From JAFGPL01 sp963781805 (GTDB lineage: Bacteria > Bacteroidota > Bacteroidia > Bacteroidales > UBA10428): a DNA stretch of 64,000 nucleotides. Positions within the stretch are counted from its first letter, which is position 1, and every line of letters starts with the position of its first letter. The translations under genes were made by a program, and so were the position numbers. Below the pieces are notes generated by a model. That model did no database searches, was not told the DNA's origin, and was given only the letters and a program-made list of their open reading frames with translations. Where the stretch lies: contig CAWAHF010000004.1 of NCBI GenBank assembly GCA_963781805.1, forward strand, positions 620,001 through 684,000. The letters are read 5' to 3'. Below are positions 55,090 to 64,000 of the stretch, in pieces.

Positions 55090-55091
55090 AG

Positions 55092-55122
55092 TTTGAAAAT
55101 AGCTAATAATTTCATATTTTTG
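55092..55122 (+). promoter_or_regulatory. Canonical Bacteroidota promoter of the xylose operon
   Basis: TTTG (55092-55095), 19 nt, TATTTTTG (55115-55122). Both elements and the spacing match the consensus. Transcription would begin near 55128, giving a leader of about 70 nt. Confidence 0.75.
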
Positions 55123-55157
55123 AAAAACCAATCAATTCATCAATAGTACCTAATCAG

Positions 55158-55189
55158 TAAATCGGTAAATCGGTAAATCAATAAATCAA
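55158..55189 (+). repeat. Four tandem 8-bp repeats in the xylB leader
   Basis: TAAATCGG twice, then TAAATCAA twice, ending 10 bp before the ATG. Unit slippage here would change the spacing in the leader. Confidence 0.7.
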
Positions 55190-55199
55190 CATATACATA

Positions 55200-56690
55200 A
55201 TGTACATATTAGGATTCGATATTGGGAGCTCTTCTGTTAAAGTAAGTCTGATCGAAGCATCATCAGGTAAATGCATTGGTTCGTCCTTTCAACCGAAACA
55301 GGAAATGGAAATAAAAGCTAGTCAGCAGGGCTGGGCAGAACAGGAACCTGAAATGTGGTGGAAGTATTTAAAACTTGCATTGGCAGATACGTTGCAACAA
55401 ACAGGGATTGAAAAAAACTCTGTTAAATCAATTGGCATTTCATACCAGATGCACGGACTGGTAATGGTAGATAAGCAATTCAATGTTCTCAGACCTTCCA
55501 TTATATGGTGCGATAGCAGAGCCGTTGAAATTGGGAACCATGCTTTTGAACATATTGGTCCGATCCGCTGCCTTGAAAACATGTTGAATTCACCTGGTAA
55601 TTTCACGGCCTCAAAACTTAAGTGGGTTAAGGAACATGAACCTGAGATATATAAAAAAATCTACAAAATAATGCTTCCCGGAGATTATATTGCTATGATG
55701 CTTACCGGCGAAATAAAAACTACGTTATCAGGTTTGTCCGAAGGAATTTTTTGGGATTTTAAGAACGGAAAATTGTCCGATGTTATTTTGGAAGAATACG
55801 GTATTGACCCGAATTTGATCCCTGAAATAGTTCCAACCTTTTCAATACAGGGAATCCTGACCCATGAAGTTGCAGATGAATTGGGATTGGCAGCAGGCAC
55901 ACCGGTATCTTACCGGGCAGGAGATCAACCCAACAATGCGTTATCACTCAACGTTCTAAATCCAGGAGAAATAGCTGCTACAGCAGGCACATCAGGGGTG
56001 GTTTATGGCGTAAGCGATGTTGTTAAATATGACCCTCATTCCAGGGTTAACACCTTCGCTCATGTAAATCATACCAAACAAAATAACCGGTTGGGAGTCT
56101 TATTATGTGTAAATGGTACCGGTATACTAAATTCGTGGCTAAAGAGAAATACAGCAGGTGATTTAATGTATAACGAAATGAATAACCTGGCTGCGACCGT
56201 TGATATCGGCTCTGACGGACTTATAGTTTTGCCTTTCGGAAACGGGGCAGAACGTATGCTTGGTAATAAAGACATTGGTAGTTGTTTTTCAAATCTAAAT
56301 TTCAATATTCATTCAAAGGCACACTTGTTTCGTGCAGCCCAGGAAGGTATCGTTTTCTCATTTAAATACGGCATAGATATTATGGAAAGTATCGGGATTA
56401 ATCCGGCAGTAATACGTGCCGGGAATGCCAACATGTTTCTTAGCCCCGTATTTCGGGACACTTTGGCGGGTGTTACCGGTTCGGTAATTGAGTTATACAA
56501 TACGGATGGTGCCCAGGGAGCCGCTATTGGAGGAGGAGTTGGAGCCGGTATATATAAATCGTTGGATGAGGGATTTGAAAATCTTAAAAAATTACTGGTA
56601 ATTGAACCCGATGCTTCAAAAAATGAAAGTTATCTTGAGGCATTTAGCAACTGGAAGCAGCATCTTGAATTAATTCTAAAACTACATTAA
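55200..56690 (+). CDS. xylB: Xylulokinase
   Basis: The 496-residue FGGY-family kinase phosphorylates D-xylulose. It shows the phosphate-1 loop (LGFDIGSSSVKVSLIEA), the substrate segment (SYQMHGLVMVD, WCDSRAVE), AGDQPNNALSLNVLNPGEIAATAGTSG, and GGVGAGIYKSL near the end. Length matches the family. It is the first gene of xylB-GH3-xylA, with only 1 bp to the next start. The presence of xylA in the operon supports xylulose over other ketoses. Confidence 0.95.
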   Translation: MYILGFDIGSSSVKVSLIEASSGKCIGSSFQPKQEMEIKASQQGWAEQEPEMWWKYLKLALADTLQQTGIEKNSVKSIGISYQMHGLVMVDKQFNVLRPSIIWCDSRAVEIGNHAFEHIGPIRCLENMLNSPGNFTASKLKWVKEHEPEIYKKIYKIMLPGDYIAMMLTGEIKTTLSGLSEGIFWDFKNGKLSDVILEEYGIDPNLIPEIVPTFSIQGILTHEVADELGLAAGTPVSYRAGDQPNNALSLNVLNPGEIAATAGTSGVVYGVSDVVKYDPHSRVNTFAHVNHTKQNNRLGVLLCVNGTGILNSWLKRNTAGDLMYNEMNNLAATVDIGSDGLIVLPFGNGAERMLGNKDIGSCFSNLNFNIHSKAHLFRAAQEGIVFSFKYGIDIMESIGINPAVIRAGNANMFLSPVFRDTLAGVTGSVIELYNTDGAQGAAIGGGVGAGIYKSLDEGFENLKKLLVIEPDASKNESYLEAFSNWKQHLELILKLH

Positions 56691-56691
56691 T

Positions 56692-58902
56692 ATGAAGAAC
56701 ATATCTGCCTTTGTAGTTCTTGTCATATTTATTATTTCCTGCAGATCAAACTTAAAAAATTCCACAAAGCCCGATTATTCAACCTTAGATGCATGGCAAA
56801 ACCCGGAGCTACCATTAGAGGAAAGGATTAATGACTTATTGTCGCGAATGACGCCTGAGGAAAAGATCTCTCAGATGATAAATTCCAGCGCTGCTATTCC
56901 TCGTCTGGGAATCCCCGAATATGATTGGTGGAATGAGTGTCTGCATGGCATCGCCAGAGCCGGAAAAGCAACTGTATTTCCTCAGGCAATTGGTTTGGCA
57001 GCAACGTTTGATGAAGATTTGATTTATCAGGTAGCTTCTGTCATATCAGACGAAGGAAGGGCAAAATACAATGCTGCACAGAAAATGGATAATACAAAAA
57101 GATATATGGGACTCACATTCTGGGCTCCCAACATCAATATTTTCAGGGATCCTCGCTGGGGAAGAGGACAGGAAACTTACGGCGAAGACCCTTATCTTAC
57201 AAGCAGAATTGGTGTTGCATTTGTAAAAGGATTGCAAGGCAATAATCCAAAATATCTGAAAGCTGCAGCCTGTGCAAAACATTATGTAGTTCACTCAGGA
57301 CCGGAAGGACTGAGACATGAATTTAATGCAGAACCGACTGTAAAAGATTTTTATGAGACCTATCTTCCTGCTTTCAAAGCACTGGTGACAGAAGCCAAAG
57401 TGGAAGCGGTAATGTGCGCTTATAACCGCACATACAATTTACCTTGTTGCGGCAGCGGTTATTTATTGCAGGATATTTTAAGAAAAGACTGGGGATTCCA
57501 GGGACATATCGTTTCTGACTGCGGGGCAATATATGATTTTTACCAGGGACATAATATGGTACCCAATCTTACCGAAGCAGCTGCAATGGCATTGAAAGCA
57601 GGTGTGGATGTCAATTGCGGGGATGTTTATTCCCATCTTAAGGAAGCCCTGGACCAAAAACTGATTACCGGGGAGGAGATAAATAAACAGCTGGCTTACC
57701 TGTTGAGAACCAGATTCAGACTTGGATTATTCGATCCGCCCGAAATTGTACCTTTCAATTCTATTCCGGAAAAGGTTGTTCATAGCGATGAACATGTTCA
57801 GCTTGCCAGAGAAGCTGCAACTAAATCAATTGTATTGTTGAAAAACAATAACTTGTTGCCTTTAAAGAAAAATCTGAAAGATATTCAAATTGTCGGTGTG
57901 CATGGAAACGATGCACAGGTATTATATGGAAACTATTATGGACTGTCACCTGACGCTGTAACAGTTGTTGAAGGAATTATTTCGAAAATAGGCCCGGGAA
58001 CCAGGGTGGGTTTCAATCAGGGAACATTGCTTTCACGTTCAAATGACAATCCTATTGACTGGACAACAAATGCAGCTGCTACTGCCGATGTGGTAATTGC
58101 AGTTATGGGTATTTCAAACCTGCTTGAAGGGGAAGAAGGGGCCTCTATTGCATCTCCCAATAAAGGGGATCGTACAGCTATCAGACTGCCCCAAAATCAA
58201 ATTGATTACCTGAAAAAACTCAGATCCAAAGGTAATGCTCCGATTGTTTTAATTGTTACTGGGGGAAGCCCAGTTTCATTAATAGATGTGGAAAATTTGG
58301 CCGATGCAATCCTCTTTGTCTGGTATCCGGGTGAACAGGGTGGTAATGCAATTGCTGACATTCTCTTTGGAGATGCGATACCTTCCGGCCGCTTGCCTGT
58401 TACATTTCCGAAATCGGTTGATCAATTGCCCGATTTCAAAGATTATTCCATGAAAGGAAGAACCTACAGATATATGGAAAAAGAACCCGAATATACGTTT
58501 GGTTTCGGACTGAGTTATACAACATTTGAATATAGTAATCTCCACCTGAGTAATACCAAAATAAAAACGGATGGTTCTCTGAATGCTGAATTTGGAGTAA
58601 AAAATACCGGGAGTAAAAAAGGTGAAGAAATTGTTCAGCTTTATATATCAGATTTGAAAGCATCGGAAGCAACACCACTTTATGCATTAAAAGGGATTAA
58701 ACAAGTATTGCTGGATACCGGTGAAACCAGGAAACTAAAATTTGTCATCACTCCGGATATGCTGGTACTTGTAACCGCAAAAGGTGAAACAGTTGTGGAA
58801 CCGGGGATGTTCAGGATTACCATAGGCGGGGCATGTCCGTCACCTGTAAGTGTGGCAAAGGGTTCACCCAAACCGGTTTCGGCAACATTCCAGGTAGAAT
58901 AA
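56692..58902 (+). CDS. GH3 beta-xylosidase (lipoprotein)
   Basis: The 736-residue enzyme has a lipoprotein signal (VIFIISCRSN, cysteine at about residue 17). The GH3 N-barrel follows (IPEYDWWNECLHGIARAGKATVFPQAIGLAATFDEDLI), with nucleophile D276 in HIVSDCGAIYDF. Next are the second alpha/beta domain (VVIAVMGISNLLEGEEG, FVWYPGEQGGNAIADILFGDAIPSGRLPVTFP) and a C-terminal fibronectin-like domain (GFGLSYTTFEYSNLHLS). The EWW/LHGIA pattern is that of beta-xylosidase/arabinofuranosidase members. Its place between xylB and xylA makes release of xylose from xylo-oligosaccharides the likely role. Confidence 0.92.
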   Translation: MKNISAFVVLVIFIISCRSNLKNSTKPDYSTLDAWQNPELPLEERINDLLSRMTPEEKISQMINSSAAIPRLGIPEYDWWNECLHGIARAGKATVFPQAIGLAATFDEDLIYQVASVISDEGRAKYNAAQKMDNTKRYMGLTFWAPNINIFRDPRWGRGQETYGEDPYLTSRIGVAFVKGLQGNNPKYLKAAACAKHYVVHSGPEGLRHEFNAEPTVKDFYETYLPAFKALVTEAKVEAVMCAYNRTYNLPCCGSGYLLQDILRKDWGFQGHIVSDCGAIYDFYQGHNMVPNLTEAAAMALKAGVDVNCGDVYSHLKEALDQKLITGEEINKQLAYLLRTRFRLGLFDPPEIVPFNSIPEKVVHSDEHVQLAREAATKSIVLLKNNNLLPLKKNLKDIQIVGVHGNDAQVLYGNYYGLSPDAVTVVEGIISKIGPGTRVGFNQGTLLSRSNDNPIDWTTNAAATADVVIAVMGISNLLEGEEGASIASPNKGDRTAIRLPQNQIDYLKKLRSKGNAPIVLIVTGGSPVSLIDVENLADAILFVWYPGEQGGNAIADILFGDAIPSGRLPVTFPKSVDQLPDFKDYSMKGRTYRYMEKEPEYTFGFGLSYTTFEYSNLHLSNTKIKTDGSLNAEFGVKNTGSKKGEEIVQLYISDLKASEATPLYALKGIKQVLLDTGETRKLKFVITPDMLVLVTAKGETVVEPGMFRITIGGACPSPVSVAKGSPKPVSATFQVE

Positions 58903-58940
58903 ATGTAGAATTATAAATATTAACCAATAAAACAAAGTAT

Positions 58941-60269
58941 ATGGAATATGTATTAGGAACTAAAGAATATTTTCCTGGGATAGGAAAAATAAAGTTTGAG
59001 GGAAAGGAATCAAAAAACCCGCTGGCTTTTAAATACTATGACGAAAAGAAAATGGTATCCGGCAAATCAATGAAAGATCATTTCAGGTTTGCCATGGCTT
59101 ACTGGCATACATTGTGCGGAACCGGTGGCGATCCTTTTGGACCTGGGACTAAAACGTTTCCCTGGGCAGAAGGAAATGAACCCCTTGCAGTTGCTAAGGC
59201 TAAAATGGATGCTGCATTTGAATTTATGACCAAAATTGGTATGCCATTTTATTGCTTTCATGATTTTGATTTGGTTGAAGAAGGAGATTCCATTACGGAA
59301 TCGGAAAAACGACTTCATACCATGATAGATTATGCAAAAGAAAAACAGAAGGTATCCGGTGTTAAACTTCTTTGGGGAACAGCCAATTTGTTTTCGCATA
59401 AAAGATATATGAATGGAGCATCTACCAATCCTGATTTTCACGTTTTAACGTATGCAGGAACACAGGTTAAAAATGCGCTGGATGCCACCATAGCTTTAGG
59501 CGGTGAAAACTATGTTTTCTGGGGAGGCCGTGAAGGTTATAACTCCCTGCTGAATACCAACATAAAACGTGAATTGGAACATATGGGCCGATTTTTAACC
59601 CTGGCACGTGATTATGCACGCAAACAAGGATGGAAAGGGACATTTCTTGTTGAACCAAAACCTATGGAACCGAGTAAACATCAGTATGATTTTGATGCAG
59701 CAACCGTGATCGGATTCCTGAAAGAATATGGATTGGATAAAGATTTTAAGCTTAACATTGAGGTTAATCATGCCACCCTTGCTCAGCATACCTTCCAGCA
59801 TGATCTTCAGATTTCTGCCGATGCAGGTATGCTTGGCAGTATTGATGCGAATCGAGGTGATTACCAGAACGGATGGGATACAGATCAGTTTCCTGTGAAC
59901 CTGTATGAGTTGACAGAAGCCATGCTTGTAATCATTGAAACTGGTGGATTTACGAAAGGTGGGATAAATTTTGATGCAAAAACCCGAAGAAATTCAACCG
60001 ATCTCGAAGATATTTTTATCGCTCATATCACCGGGATGGATGCTTTTGCACGTGCATTACTCATTGCTACAGATGTTCTGGAAAAAACTCCGTATAAAAA
60101 GATGCGTTCCGAACGTTATGCTTCTTTCGATACTAACGATGGCGCTGCATATGAAAAAGGCAAGCTTACCCTGGAAGACTTGCGAAACCTGGCATTAAAA
60201 CTGGGTGAACCTAAACAAATAAGCGGAAAACAGGAACTCTATGAGGCTATATTAAATCAAATGATTTAA
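58941..60269 (+). CDS. xylA: Xylose isomerase
   Basis: The 442-residue enzyme (class II length) interconverts xylose and xylulose. The catalytic histidine is H107 (YCFHDFDLVEEG), and metal-site residues lie in FLVEPKPMEPSKHQYDFD, INIEVNHATLA-type and DANRGD. It starts 38 bp after the GH3 gene and ends before a strong terminator, closing the operon. No xylose transporter is seen in the operon. Confidence 0.97.
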   Translation: MEYVLGTKEYFPGIGKIKFEGKESKNPLAFKYYDEKKMVSGKSMKDHFRFAMAYWHTLCGTGGDPFGPGTKTFPWAEGNEPLAVAKAKMDAAFEFMTKIGMPFYCFHDFDLVEEGDSITESEKRLHTMIDYAKEKQKVSGVKLLWGTANLFSHKRYMNGASTNPDFHVLTYAGTQVKNALDATIALGGENYVFWGGREGYNSLLNTNIKRELEHMGRFLTLARDYARKQGWKGTFLVEPKPMEPSKHQYDFDAATVIGFLKEYGLDKDFKLNIEVNHATLAQHTFQHDLQISADAGMLGSIDANRGDYQNGWDTDQFPVNLYELTEAMLVIIETGGFTKGGINFDAKTRRNSTDLEDIFIAHITGMDAFARALLIATDVLEKTPYKKMRSERYASFDTNDGAAYEKGKLTLEDLRNLALKLGEPKQISGKQELYEAILNQMI

Positions 60270-60290
60270 TCATAGCACGTTTATTCATAT

Positions 60291-60342
60291 AGTGACAAAA
60301 AGAAATTTTGGAGTAACAATTCTTTTTGTCACTCATTTTTTT
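60291..60342 (+). terminator. Strong intrinsic terminator of the xylose operon
   Basis: A perfect 14-bp stem (AGTGACAAAAAGAA/TTCTTTTTGTCACT) with a 15-nt loop is followed by CA and a T7 run. Confidence 0.92.
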
Positions 60343-60604
60343 CATATTCCTGGTCTGTGATAATTATTATGATTGGATTACATTATTTTAATATTACTTA
60401 AGATAAGGGATTTTATCTGAGGTAACTTGTCTGTTCTTCCCTTTTTTTTCTTACTCATCAATCAGTCTATTGTATGCTTAATATCAAACGTTTAATTTTA
60501 GTTCTTTAATATTTTTTCATCACACCAAACCCAGAATAGTTGATAATTGTAATTTAATATTTAGAATATTTGTATTAATTTAATGCAAAATATTATTCAG
60601 GCAA
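60343..60604. other. Intergenic region before the hybrid kinase
   Basis: About 260 bp of AT-rich sequence without a clear promoter element, RNA or reading frame. Confidence 0.5.
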
Positions 60605-62359
60605 ATGACAAAATCTCTACCCCGGATTTTACTTATTTATCTTTTGTTTGGCATACTATTATTTATATTAATTGATAGTTCTCTATTACCCCTAATTGAT
60701 TTTAAGAGCGTTACTGCTCAAAATATATTCAGATATTCAGTCTTTTTATTAATCTCTATTACACTTCTTTATCTGCTATTAAAGAATAATGCGGTATATG
60801 CAGGTATTCGAAAAAGAAAATCCTTAACTCAGAAAAAAATCGACGAACAAAGATTGAGGCTCTTCTTTGATTATATCAACGATGCTGCATATGTATATGA
60901 ATTGGGACCCAATGATGATCCAGGACATTTTATAGAAGTCAATCAAAAAATGGTTGAACAACTGGGATATTCCATGGAGGAACTCTTGAATATGCATCCT
61001 TACGATATTTTGGCTCCGGGAACCAAAGATATCATGAAAAAAACCGAAAGCCAACTCATCAAAAATAAACATCATTACCTGGAAATCGATTATAAAAACA
61101 ACATCGGTAAAAAATTTCCTGTGGAAGTAAGTTTACATTTATTCGAAACTGATGGAATAAGATTGGTATTCGGAACGGTAAAAGATATCAGGGAACAGAA
61201 AAAATACATTCGTAAGTTACGGAAAGCCAAAGAGAAAGCCGAAGAAAGCGACCGATTGAAAAGTGCATTCTTAGCAAACCTGAGCCATGAAATAAGAACT
61301 CCCATGAATGGGATTATCGGATTCTCGGATCTTTTCCTTCAGGAAGATTTGGATTATGAGCAAAAGGTCAATTATTCTAAGCTGATAAAAAAAAGCACCG
61401 GCCAATTACTTTCTATCGTGAATGATATTCTTGACATTTCAAGAATTGAAACGGAACAGCTGACCCTTATCGAAACAGATTGTTCGCTGAATACAATAAT
61501 GGATGATGTTTATACCATGTTAAAAAACGATATATCCAAAAGAACCAATAAATTAGAAATTAACTATTCCAAATACTTTTCTGATGCAGAGGATACGATT
61601 ATTGCTGATCAGTTTAGATTAAAGCAGGTATTATCGAATCTGCTAAATAATGCTGCAAAATTTACATTTAAGGGAACCATTGAGTTTGGTTATACATTAA
61701 ATAATAAATCAACACTTGATTTCTTTGTAAAAGACACAGGGATTGGTATTCCGGAAGATAAACTTTCACTGGTCTTTGAGAGGTTCAGACAAGCCGATGA
61801 CTCAAATACAAGAGAGTTTGGAGGTACCGGACTTGGACTCCCAATTGCAAGGGGAATTATTGAACAAATGAAGGGAGTTATACATATGGATTCCGTTATG
61901 GGAAGTGGGACAAATGTATATTTCAGTATACCCTATTTTAAATCGGAAAGTGGTGTTGTCAAGGAAGAAAATCAGGTTCCTGTTGAATCAAAAGATTTCA
62001 GCAATAAAACAATATTAATTGTTGAAGATAATCTTGAAAACTCTCTACTTCTTGAGGAGATATCCAAGCCCTTTAAAATTAACATAGTTAAAGCATTTAG
62101 CGGCAGCGAGGCTATTAGTTATATTTATCAAAATAACAATATTCATTTAATTTTCATGGATATACGGCTACCAGACATGAGCGGACTTGATGTTGTTACA
62201 ACCATTAAAGAATTAACTTCGCTGCCCGTTGTAGCTCAGACTGCCTATGCTTCAGCCGAAGATAAAATTAAATGTATGGTGGCAGGTTGTAGCGATTATA
62301 TCTCAAAACCTTTAAACAGAGAAGAGGTTGAAAGAATACTGATAAAATATCTTTCATGA
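60605..62359 (+). CDS. Membrane PAS hybrid histidine kinase with receiver
   Basis: The 584-residue protein has two membrane helices (about 8-31 and 44-62) with almost no periplasmic domain. A PAS domain spans about 78-200 (RLRLFFDYINDAAYVYELGPND). HisKA has H228 (NLSHEIRTPMNGIIGFSDLF), then the HATPase (VLSNLLNNAAKFTFKG, GGTGLGLPIARGI). The C-terminal receiver has D519 (IFMDIRLPDMSG). It has no output domain, so it must work through a phosphorelay partner not present nearby. It separates the xylose operon from the PL11 gene and could respond to the same conditions, but that is speculation. Confidence 0.93.
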   Translation: MTKSLPRILLIYLLFGILLFILIDSSLLPLIDFKSVTAQNIFRYSVFLLISITLLYLLLKNNAVYAGIRKRKSLTQKKIDEQRLRLFFDYINDAAYVYELGPNDDPGHFIEVNQKMVEQLGYSMEELLNMHPYDILAPGTKDIMKKTESQLIKNKHHYLEIDYKNNIGKKFPVEVSLHLFETDGIRLVFGTVKDIREQKKYIRKLRKAKEKAEESDRLKSAFLANLSHEIRTPMNGIIGFSDLFLQEDLDYEQKVNYSKLIKKSTGQLLSIVNDILDISRIETEQLTLIETDCSLNTIMDDVYTMLKNDISKRTNKLEINYSKYFSDAEDTIIADQFRLKQVLSNLLNNAAKFTFKGTIEFGYTLNNKSTLDFFVKDTGIGIPEDKLSLVFERFRQADDSNTREFGGTGLGLPIARGIIEQMKGVIHMDSVMGSGTNVYFSIPYFKSESGVVKEENQVPVESKDFSNKTILIVEDNLENSLLLEEISKPFKINIVKAFSGSEAISYIYQNNNIHLIFMDIRLPDMSGLDVVTTIKELTSLPVVAQTAYASAEDKIKCMVAGCSDYISKPLNREEVERILIKYLS

Positions 62360-62874
62360 GTTGACAAACTCATAAATCTTTTGAGAATCTAATCTGTCTT
62401 ATTTTGTTCGCTCCACTAAGCGTATATGCTGAAAGAAATATTCCGTTTGTTTTATAATTTCAAGTTAAGCCAAATTTTTTGTAGTAAAACTAAAATATAT
62501 TTTGTATATTCATCTTCGCATTTCTACTGATTCTTTCTCTGTTTCCATTTGACCTTAAATCAAAATCTTAGGCTTAATTAAGTTTGCTTTTTAATTCTAA
62601 CTTAAAAATGAATTGTGCAAACTATTTTAGTATACCCAGACTCTAACAATTCCAACGTGGAATTTAATGGCCTAAAATGTTTAAAGAATATTTTTCTGAT
62701 TGAATTATTTACTAAAATTAAAATTGTTCTTCTTGCCGTAAATGTCTTTATTAATATAACATCAAAACTTGATCCTTTTATACCTCCCTAATGAATTTGA
62801 TGCTGCCATTAATTTACACTAAATTATTTATTATAACACTTTTAATAAATCACTACCTCTAATTTATTATACCT
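62360..62874. other. Intergenic region upstream of the PL11 gene
   Basis: This region of 515 bp is AT-rich with no reading frame. A near-match to the -7 element, TATATTTTG, is at about 62496-62504 but has one base too many. No strong hairpin was seen. Confidence 0.5.
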
Positions 62875-64000
62875 ATGAAAAATTATTCACAAAAACTCTT
62901 TTTGATTCTCATTTCTGTTCTGATTTTAAGTATCCAACTATCAGTAGCACAACGCCAAATGGAAAATCTGAATCGTCATGTGGTTGCTGTTCGTACGAGT
63001 AGCAGTCAGGTTTTTATCAGCTGGAGCATGCTTGGAACAGAATATACCAGTGGTGCCACTTTTAATTTGTATAGTGGTTCATCACTTATCGCTTCTAATC
63101 TAAGTACAACTAATTATGTTCACAACACTTCTTCAAACGGCTCTTATACTGTAAGAGCAGTAATCAACGGTTCTGAACAGTCTGTATCCCCATCTGCAAG
63201 TGTAATGACATCCAACTACATGCAGGTTGCATTGCAAATACCTTCTGGAGGGACTACTCCAAGTGGAGAGTCCTATACCTACAGCGCAAACGATTGCAGT
63301 GTTGGTGATCTGGATGGTGATGGCGATTACGAAATTGTACTCAAATGGGATCCGTCAAATTCAAAGGATAATTCGCAAAGCGGCTATACGGGAAATGTTT
63401 ATCTCGATGCTTATGAGCTGAATGGTACCCGTTTGTGGAGAATCAATCTTGGAATTAATATTCGTGCTGGCGCTCATTATACCCAGTTTATGGTATATGA
63501 CCTGGACGGAGACGGAAAAGCAGAAGTAGCTTGTAAAACCGCTCCCGGCACACGATCAGGAACCGGAAGTTATCTGAGCAGGGGGCCAGCTGCAAGTGAT
63601 AACGATGCTTCCGATTATCGTAATTCAAGTGGTTATATTCTCTCAGGTCCTGAGTATCTGACTATATTTAACGGACAAACCGGAGCTGAGCTCACCACAG
63701 TAAATTATGTTCCTGCTCGCGGTAATGTTGGCGACTGGGGTGATACCTATGGTAATCGTGTAGATCGTTTCCTGGCTTGCATCGCATACCTTGATGGAAC
63801 CAGACCCAGTCTTGTGATGTGCCGTGGATACTATACAAGAACAGTGCTTGCCGCATGGGACTGGAGAAATGGTAATTTGACGCAGCGCTGGGTATTCGAT
63901 TCAAACAACAGCGGGTATTCATCTTATGCAGGACAGGGAAATCATAACCTAAGTGTGGCTGATGTTGACAATGATGGACGAGATGAAATAGTGTATGGTT
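62875..64000 (+). CDS. Rhamnogalacturonan lyase, PL11 family, 3' part cut by window edge
   Basis: The first 375 residues are visible. The signal peptide ends near SVAQ (residue 26). A fibronectin-like N-domain follows (RHVVAVRTSSSQVFISWSMLG, TFNLYSGSSLI), then the PL11 beta-propeller with calcium-binding DxDxDG loops (VGDLDGDGDYEIV, VYDLDGDGKAEVA, VADVDNDGRDEIV) and family segments YTGNVYLDAYELNGTRLWRINLG, MVCRGYYTRTVLAAWDWRNG and GQGNHNLSVADV. It cleaves rhamnogalacturonan I backbones by beta-elimination. With the PL10 enzyme it supports pectin use. Confidence 0.93.
   Translation, partial: MKNYSQKLFLILISVLILSIQLSVAQRQMENLNRHVVAVRTSSSQVFISWSMLGTEYTSGATFNLYSGSSLIASNLSTTNYVHNTSSNGSYTVRAVINGSEQSVSPSASVMTSNYMQVALQIPSGGTTPSGESYTYSANDCSVGDLDGDGDYEIVLKWDPSNSKDNSQSGYTGNVYLDAYELNGTRLWRINLGINIRAGAHYTQFMVYDLDGDGKAEVACKTAPGTRSGTGSYLSRGPAASDNDASDYRNSSGYILSGPEYLTIFNGQTGAELTTVNYVPARGNVGDWGDTYGNRVDRFLACIAYLDGTRPSLVMCRGYYTRTVLAAWDWRNGNLTQRWVFDSNNSGYSSYAGQGNHNLSVADVDNDGRDEIVYG

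Overview
The window comes from an AT-rich Bacteroidota genome, most likely an anaerobic, polysaccharide-degrading Bacteroidales/Marinilabiliales-type organism (inference). The sequence evidence is a hybrid two-component system with Reg_prop and Y_Y_Y domains, PL10 and PL11 pectin lyases, a FISUMP lipoprotein, a periplasmic TldD-like pair, and repeated use of the Bacteroidota -7 element TAnnTTTG upstream of genes. Strong Shine-Dalgarno sequences are rare. No phage, plasmid, transposase or CRISPR genes were seen.

Layout. 1-6.2 kb: a GH31 alpha-xylosidase-like gene cut by the left edge, with its neighbouring hybrid regulator (HTCS). 6.3-16.3 kb: housekeeping genes (AsmA-family protein, ferritin, NADP-isocitrate dehydrogenase, dnaX, XRE-cupin regulator, PLP aminotransferase, citrate synthase). 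16.4-22.8 kb: a membrane protein with a spermidine-synthase-like domain, divergent from a TonB receptor, then a GroES paralogue and a secreted propeller. 23.0-23.6 kb: no gene, but a candidate ~530-nt structured RNA. 23.8-36.3 kb: FISUMP lipoprotein, J-domain-like/LRR protein, second Reg_prop hybrid kinase, FemAB-like transferase, SUMF1-fold protein, a small VOC/SRPBCC cluster and an SDR. 36.5-41.3 kb: two exported TldD/PmbA proteins and a PL10 pectate lyase. 41.5-48.1 kb: a giant acyl-CoA dehydratase activase and an APC-TrkA permease. 48.25-49.41 kb: tRNA-Arg(ACG) followed, in its direction of transcription, by seven exact-length 149-bp tandem units, each carrying the last 16 nt of the tRNA, a terminator and a long hairpin. 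49.5-55.0 kb: PAS-GAF histidine kinase, dienelactone hydrolase, thioesterase, SDR and RarA. 55.1-60.3 kb: a xylose operon (xylB, GH3 beta-xylosidase, xylA) with a canonical Bacteroidota promoter and an adjacent palindrome. 60.6-64 kb: a hybrid histidine kinase and a PL11 rhamnogalacturonan lyase cut by the right edge.

How the genes fit together. GH31 and GH3 would release xylose from xylan or xyloglucan fragments, XylA and XylB pass it to the pentose phosphate pathway, and PL10/PL11 open pectin. Citrate synthase, isocitrate dehydrogenase and an aminotransferase make up most of the oxidative route to 2-oxoglutarate and glutamate. The most unusual items are the tRNA-Arg repeat array, the large RNA candidate at 23 kb, and an A11 slippage-type run in dnaX that yields an immediate stop in either shifted frame.
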